From positions 144,679,009-144,743,008 of the forward strand of contig NC_134834.1 of NCBI RefSeq assembly GCF_004210375.1: DNA of 64,000 nucleotides, written 5' to 3'. How positions within the stretch are numbered: the stretch's first letter is position 1; each line of letters begins with the position of its first letter. Below, one piece after another: positions 61,745 to 64,000 of the stretch. Origin of the DNA: Tachypleus tridentatus (taxonomy: Eukaryota > Arthropoda > Merostomata > Xiphosura > Limulidae). Both the position numbers and the translations under genes were made by a program. The notes under the pieces are model-generated. The model was not told where the DNA came from. It was given only the letters and a program-made list of their open reading frames with translations, and searched no databases.

Positions 61745-61900
61745 ACAATTTGTTTTGTTTTCTTTTAATTTCGTGTAAAGCTACACGAGGGCTATCTGTA
61801 TTAGGCGTCCCTAATTTAGCAGTGTAAGACTAGAGGGAAGGCAGCTAGTCATCACCACACGCCGCCAACTCTTGGGCTACTCTTTTACCAACGAATAGTG
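61745..61900 (-). repeat. SINE-A copy, 5'-truncated
   Basis: Tail and body only. On the minus strand it starts at ccactattcgttgg, with no tRNA head; the sequence beyond (taaaataggagtgcc) is unrelated. Confidence 0.93.
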
Positions 61901-62189
61901 GTAAAATAGGAGTGCCACCTATGCTCACGTAGTTAACAGAATATATCTACAGAAAACATCAACTCCAGTGTGAAGCATGATAAATTGATTTTAATGACTT
62001 CTGTGTATGACCAAACGGACCCTGCGACCATCTGGCTACTTTATATATAAATAACCGTGATGTTACTGTCGTTGTAACGTCACTTCAACTGTCGTGCGTC
62101 GCGTTATCATGGATGTTATCGTAAGAAAGCGTCTGTTAAACCTTCAAGCACACGGTGGGTAAATTTTTTATTTGTACAGTTATAATACT

Positions 62190-62314
62190 CAGGTCACTCG
62201 AAAATCGCGTTCATCCGAATCGCAAGCGCGTGCATCGAGGAATGGTGTTATTTCATTGATCACGTTCATCTAAATAACGCTTAAAACGAATTCGCGTAAA
62301 TCAAGTACTACCTG
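62190..62314. mobile_element. Possible small inverted-repeat element (MITE)
   Basis: The left end caggtcactcgaaaatcgcg and the inverted right end caggtagtacttgatttacg share caggt and a CTyGAnnnTnnGCG pattern. TA follows the right end. The interior of 125 bp is unlike its surroundings in having many CG dinucleotides. A pogo/Tc1-like non-autonomous element is plausible; the left TA is not preserved. Confidence 0.4.
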
Positions 62315-62752
62315 TATTGGAAAGTTTTAATATTAAATTATCATCGAAATGTAACTCAATACTTTTTGTCTCTTGGCGGGTGTTGTGATGACAGAGAGAT
62401 CCACCAATTTCCATATGATCGATTCCACATTTGAGGGCTAAAAACGAAGCAAAAAACCATTGTGCATTTTTCTTATTAGAGTGAAGAAAACTTACATACA
62501 GAAAATAAAAAGAAGCGATTCTCGTCAAAGAACATTAGATAAAAATCAACAGATAAATATTAGGGATCGTCTCAAAATTTAAATGTGGGATAAAAACAAA
62601 ATATTTTAATCTGAGAATGTGTGTTTGGTAAGGTTTTTGTTTAGTTATCACGCAACTCGATGTAATAGTTTTATAAAATTTCATTTTAATTCTTTAGAAA
62701 AAGGAGTAATTTATTTAATTAAGTACAAAGGAATGTTCATGGCAAAGTTACT

Positions 62753-62997
62753 TAGGCTCGGCATGGCCACGTGGGTTAAGGCGTTCAGCGCACCAAACAT
62801 GCTCACCCTTTCAGCCGTGGGGGCATATAATGTTACAGTCAATTCCATTATTCGTTGATAAAAGAGTAGCCCAAGAGTTGGCGGTGGGTGATGATGACTA
62901 GCTGCCTTCCCTCTAGTCTTATAATGCTAAATTAGGGACGGCTATCGCAGATAGCCCTCGTGTAGCTTTGTGCGCGAAATTCCAAAAAACAAACAAA
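62753..62997 (+). repeat. SINE-A copy lacking the B box
   Basis: The head starts ggctcggcatggccacgtgg and jumps from ggcgttc straight to agcgcaccaaacatgctc, removing about 50 bp with the anticodon region and B box. The body and tail are intact. Flanked by the 10-bp duplication caaagttact (62,743-62,752 and 62,998-63,007). Confidence 0.95.
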
Positions 62998-63007
62998 CAA
63001 AGTTACT

Positions 63008-63961
63008 AGTATTAAGAAGATTGAGTTCCTCGATGTACAGCCAGAGGTCGCTTCCGTTACCACTGTGATCACCTTGTTTTAATAATTGTCTACAAGATGA
63101 ATTCGGCTGTACTGACACCAGCGCGTGTGATGGTGAAATAAGCCTAGGAAAGAATAAAAATAAAGAAAATAACGTTTGTTATTTTCAGTGGTGGGGTTTT
63201 AAAAAGGAAACAAAAATCTTTCGTTTTCTTTTACATCAAAGATGACTCTTTAACTTTTACAGATATTCCTTGTAGTGGAGGACACATTTTAAAGGGCAAC
63301 ATGTATGTTTCAAGATTGCTTTAATATTTTATCACTTTGTATGTTATCTCTGGCTTATCAGTACAGTGTCCAAATGTCACGGCTTTAATCTTACCATTGC
63401 CTTGAAAATAAATATATCTTTATTCAGGTTCGTTTAGGTGTCCTTTCACATGTATTGTTAAAAATGCAAGGTAATTCTGTAAAGAATTAATTAAATTCAG
63501 TCGATCAACGCTTTTAAGTACATAATTCCAAAACGTTGTTTTAGGAGCGCCAACATTTTGAAATAACCATCCTACGTCAGGCTTGTGGATGATACTTGCG
63601 TACTCTGACGACATGGTAAAGGAAGCTTGAGAGAGTTTGGGAATTATCCATTCACTATTCTTTCCTTTGCAAATGTTTTTGAAGGATTCATATCACCCAC
63701 ACATTTACTTCCTTACTTGGAACTTTTTTCTTTACTTCTTTGCTTATTTTCAATGCAATGTTTCAATACACAAAGGGAATACAATGAAGATTGAGCTGTA
63801 ATATTTATTGTTTATTGACTACTGGCTGGTAATTACTGTTTCACCCTGTACTTAAGCTTTTTGGTAAGAAAGCTAACTTCAAGGGGGTAATGATAACATC
63901 GTTTACACTGTAATTGTGATTTAAAAAAATACTATTAGTTGCTAATGTTACTGAAAAAACG
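63008..63961. other. Mostly unassigned end region
   Basis: Only the 64-residue minus-strand frame at 63,420-63,614 stands out. The rest is AT-rich without repeats recognised elsewhere in the window. Confidence 0.4.
63420..63614 (-). CDS. Small ORF ending in a polyadenylation signal (64 aa)
   Basis: Starts MSSEYASIIHKPDVGWLFQN and ends VKGHLNEPE with its TAA inside AATAAA. The first half has balanced composition and CG-containing codons, unlike the AT-driven random frames around it. A second AATAAA-like word follows within 15 nt. No family is recognised. It could be a small gene, a last exon, or chance. Confidence 0.25.
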   Translation of the reverse strand: MSSEYASIIHKPDVGWLFQNVGAPKTTFWNYVLKSVDRLNLINSLQNYLAFLTIHVKGHLNEPE

Positions 63962-64000
63962 GGCCCGGCATGGCCAAGCGTGTTAAGGCGTGCGACTCGT
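63962..64000 (+). repeat. SINE-A copy, cut by window end
   Basis: Only the first 39 bases of the tRNA head are present (gcccggcatggccaagcgtg and onward to gcgactcgt). The copy presumably continues beyond the window. Confidence 0.9.

Noticed and set aside
62315..62460. Minus-strand exon-like frame (LKCGIDHMEIGGSLCHH) after a tttttag acceptor
   Set aside because: Its apparent donor caggtagta coincides with the end of the putative MITE at 62,314, so the splice signal is probably transposon sequence. No family match.

Overview
This is an AT-rich, repeat-laden window from an animal nuclear genome. The introns are spliceosomal (GT-AG). Genes are sparse, and tRNA-derived SINEs, LINEs, Penelope-like and DNA transposons fill much of the sequence. 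The intact protein-coding gene is of arthropod type, and the SINE families remind me of chelicerate (horseshoe-crab-like) DNA. That taxonomic placement is an inference from memory and I did not test it.

Layout. Positions 1-11,400 are mostly non-genic, with a decayed LTR-retrotransposon-like stretch (two copies of a retropepsin-like motif) and several SINEs. Three plus-strand exons (11,427-14,604) make a phase-consistent, Pro/His/Ser-rich C-terminus of a protein I cannot name; its earlier exons are not recognised here. The first intron of that set carries a degenerate 27-bp minisatellite whose units contain splice-donor-like words. Positions 14,605-23,700 hold two SINEs, a miRNA-like hairpin and otherwise unassigned DNA. 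Positions 23,800-25,650 hold a compact, repeat-like composite: GC-rich ends, an imperfect triplication of about 290 bp, and a short Lys/Glu/Arg-rich ORF.

Positions 27,611-46,843 (minus strand) contain a complete SDHB gene, the iron-sulfur subunit of mitochondrial succinate dehydrogenase (complex II). I resolved nine coding exons with consistent phases, giving 286 residues with all eleven Fe-S ligand cysteines. Its introns contain a 67-bp minisatellite, a (CA)n tract, an old SINE, piggyBac and mariner remnants, a decayed LINE reverse transcriptase and a Penelope fragment.

Positions 46,844-64,000 are intergenic and dominated by mobile elements. A LINE (53.48-56.05 kb) sits inside a SINE. A Penelope-like element with reverse transcriptase and GIY-YIG endonuclease (56.6-58.7 kb, minus) follows, then a cluster of SINEs, including a head-body-body composite flanked by one 13-bp target-site duplication. 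The mobile elements explain most of the structure. Two SINE families with different tRNA heads share a 3' tail, which suggests that one LINE machinery mobilised both.
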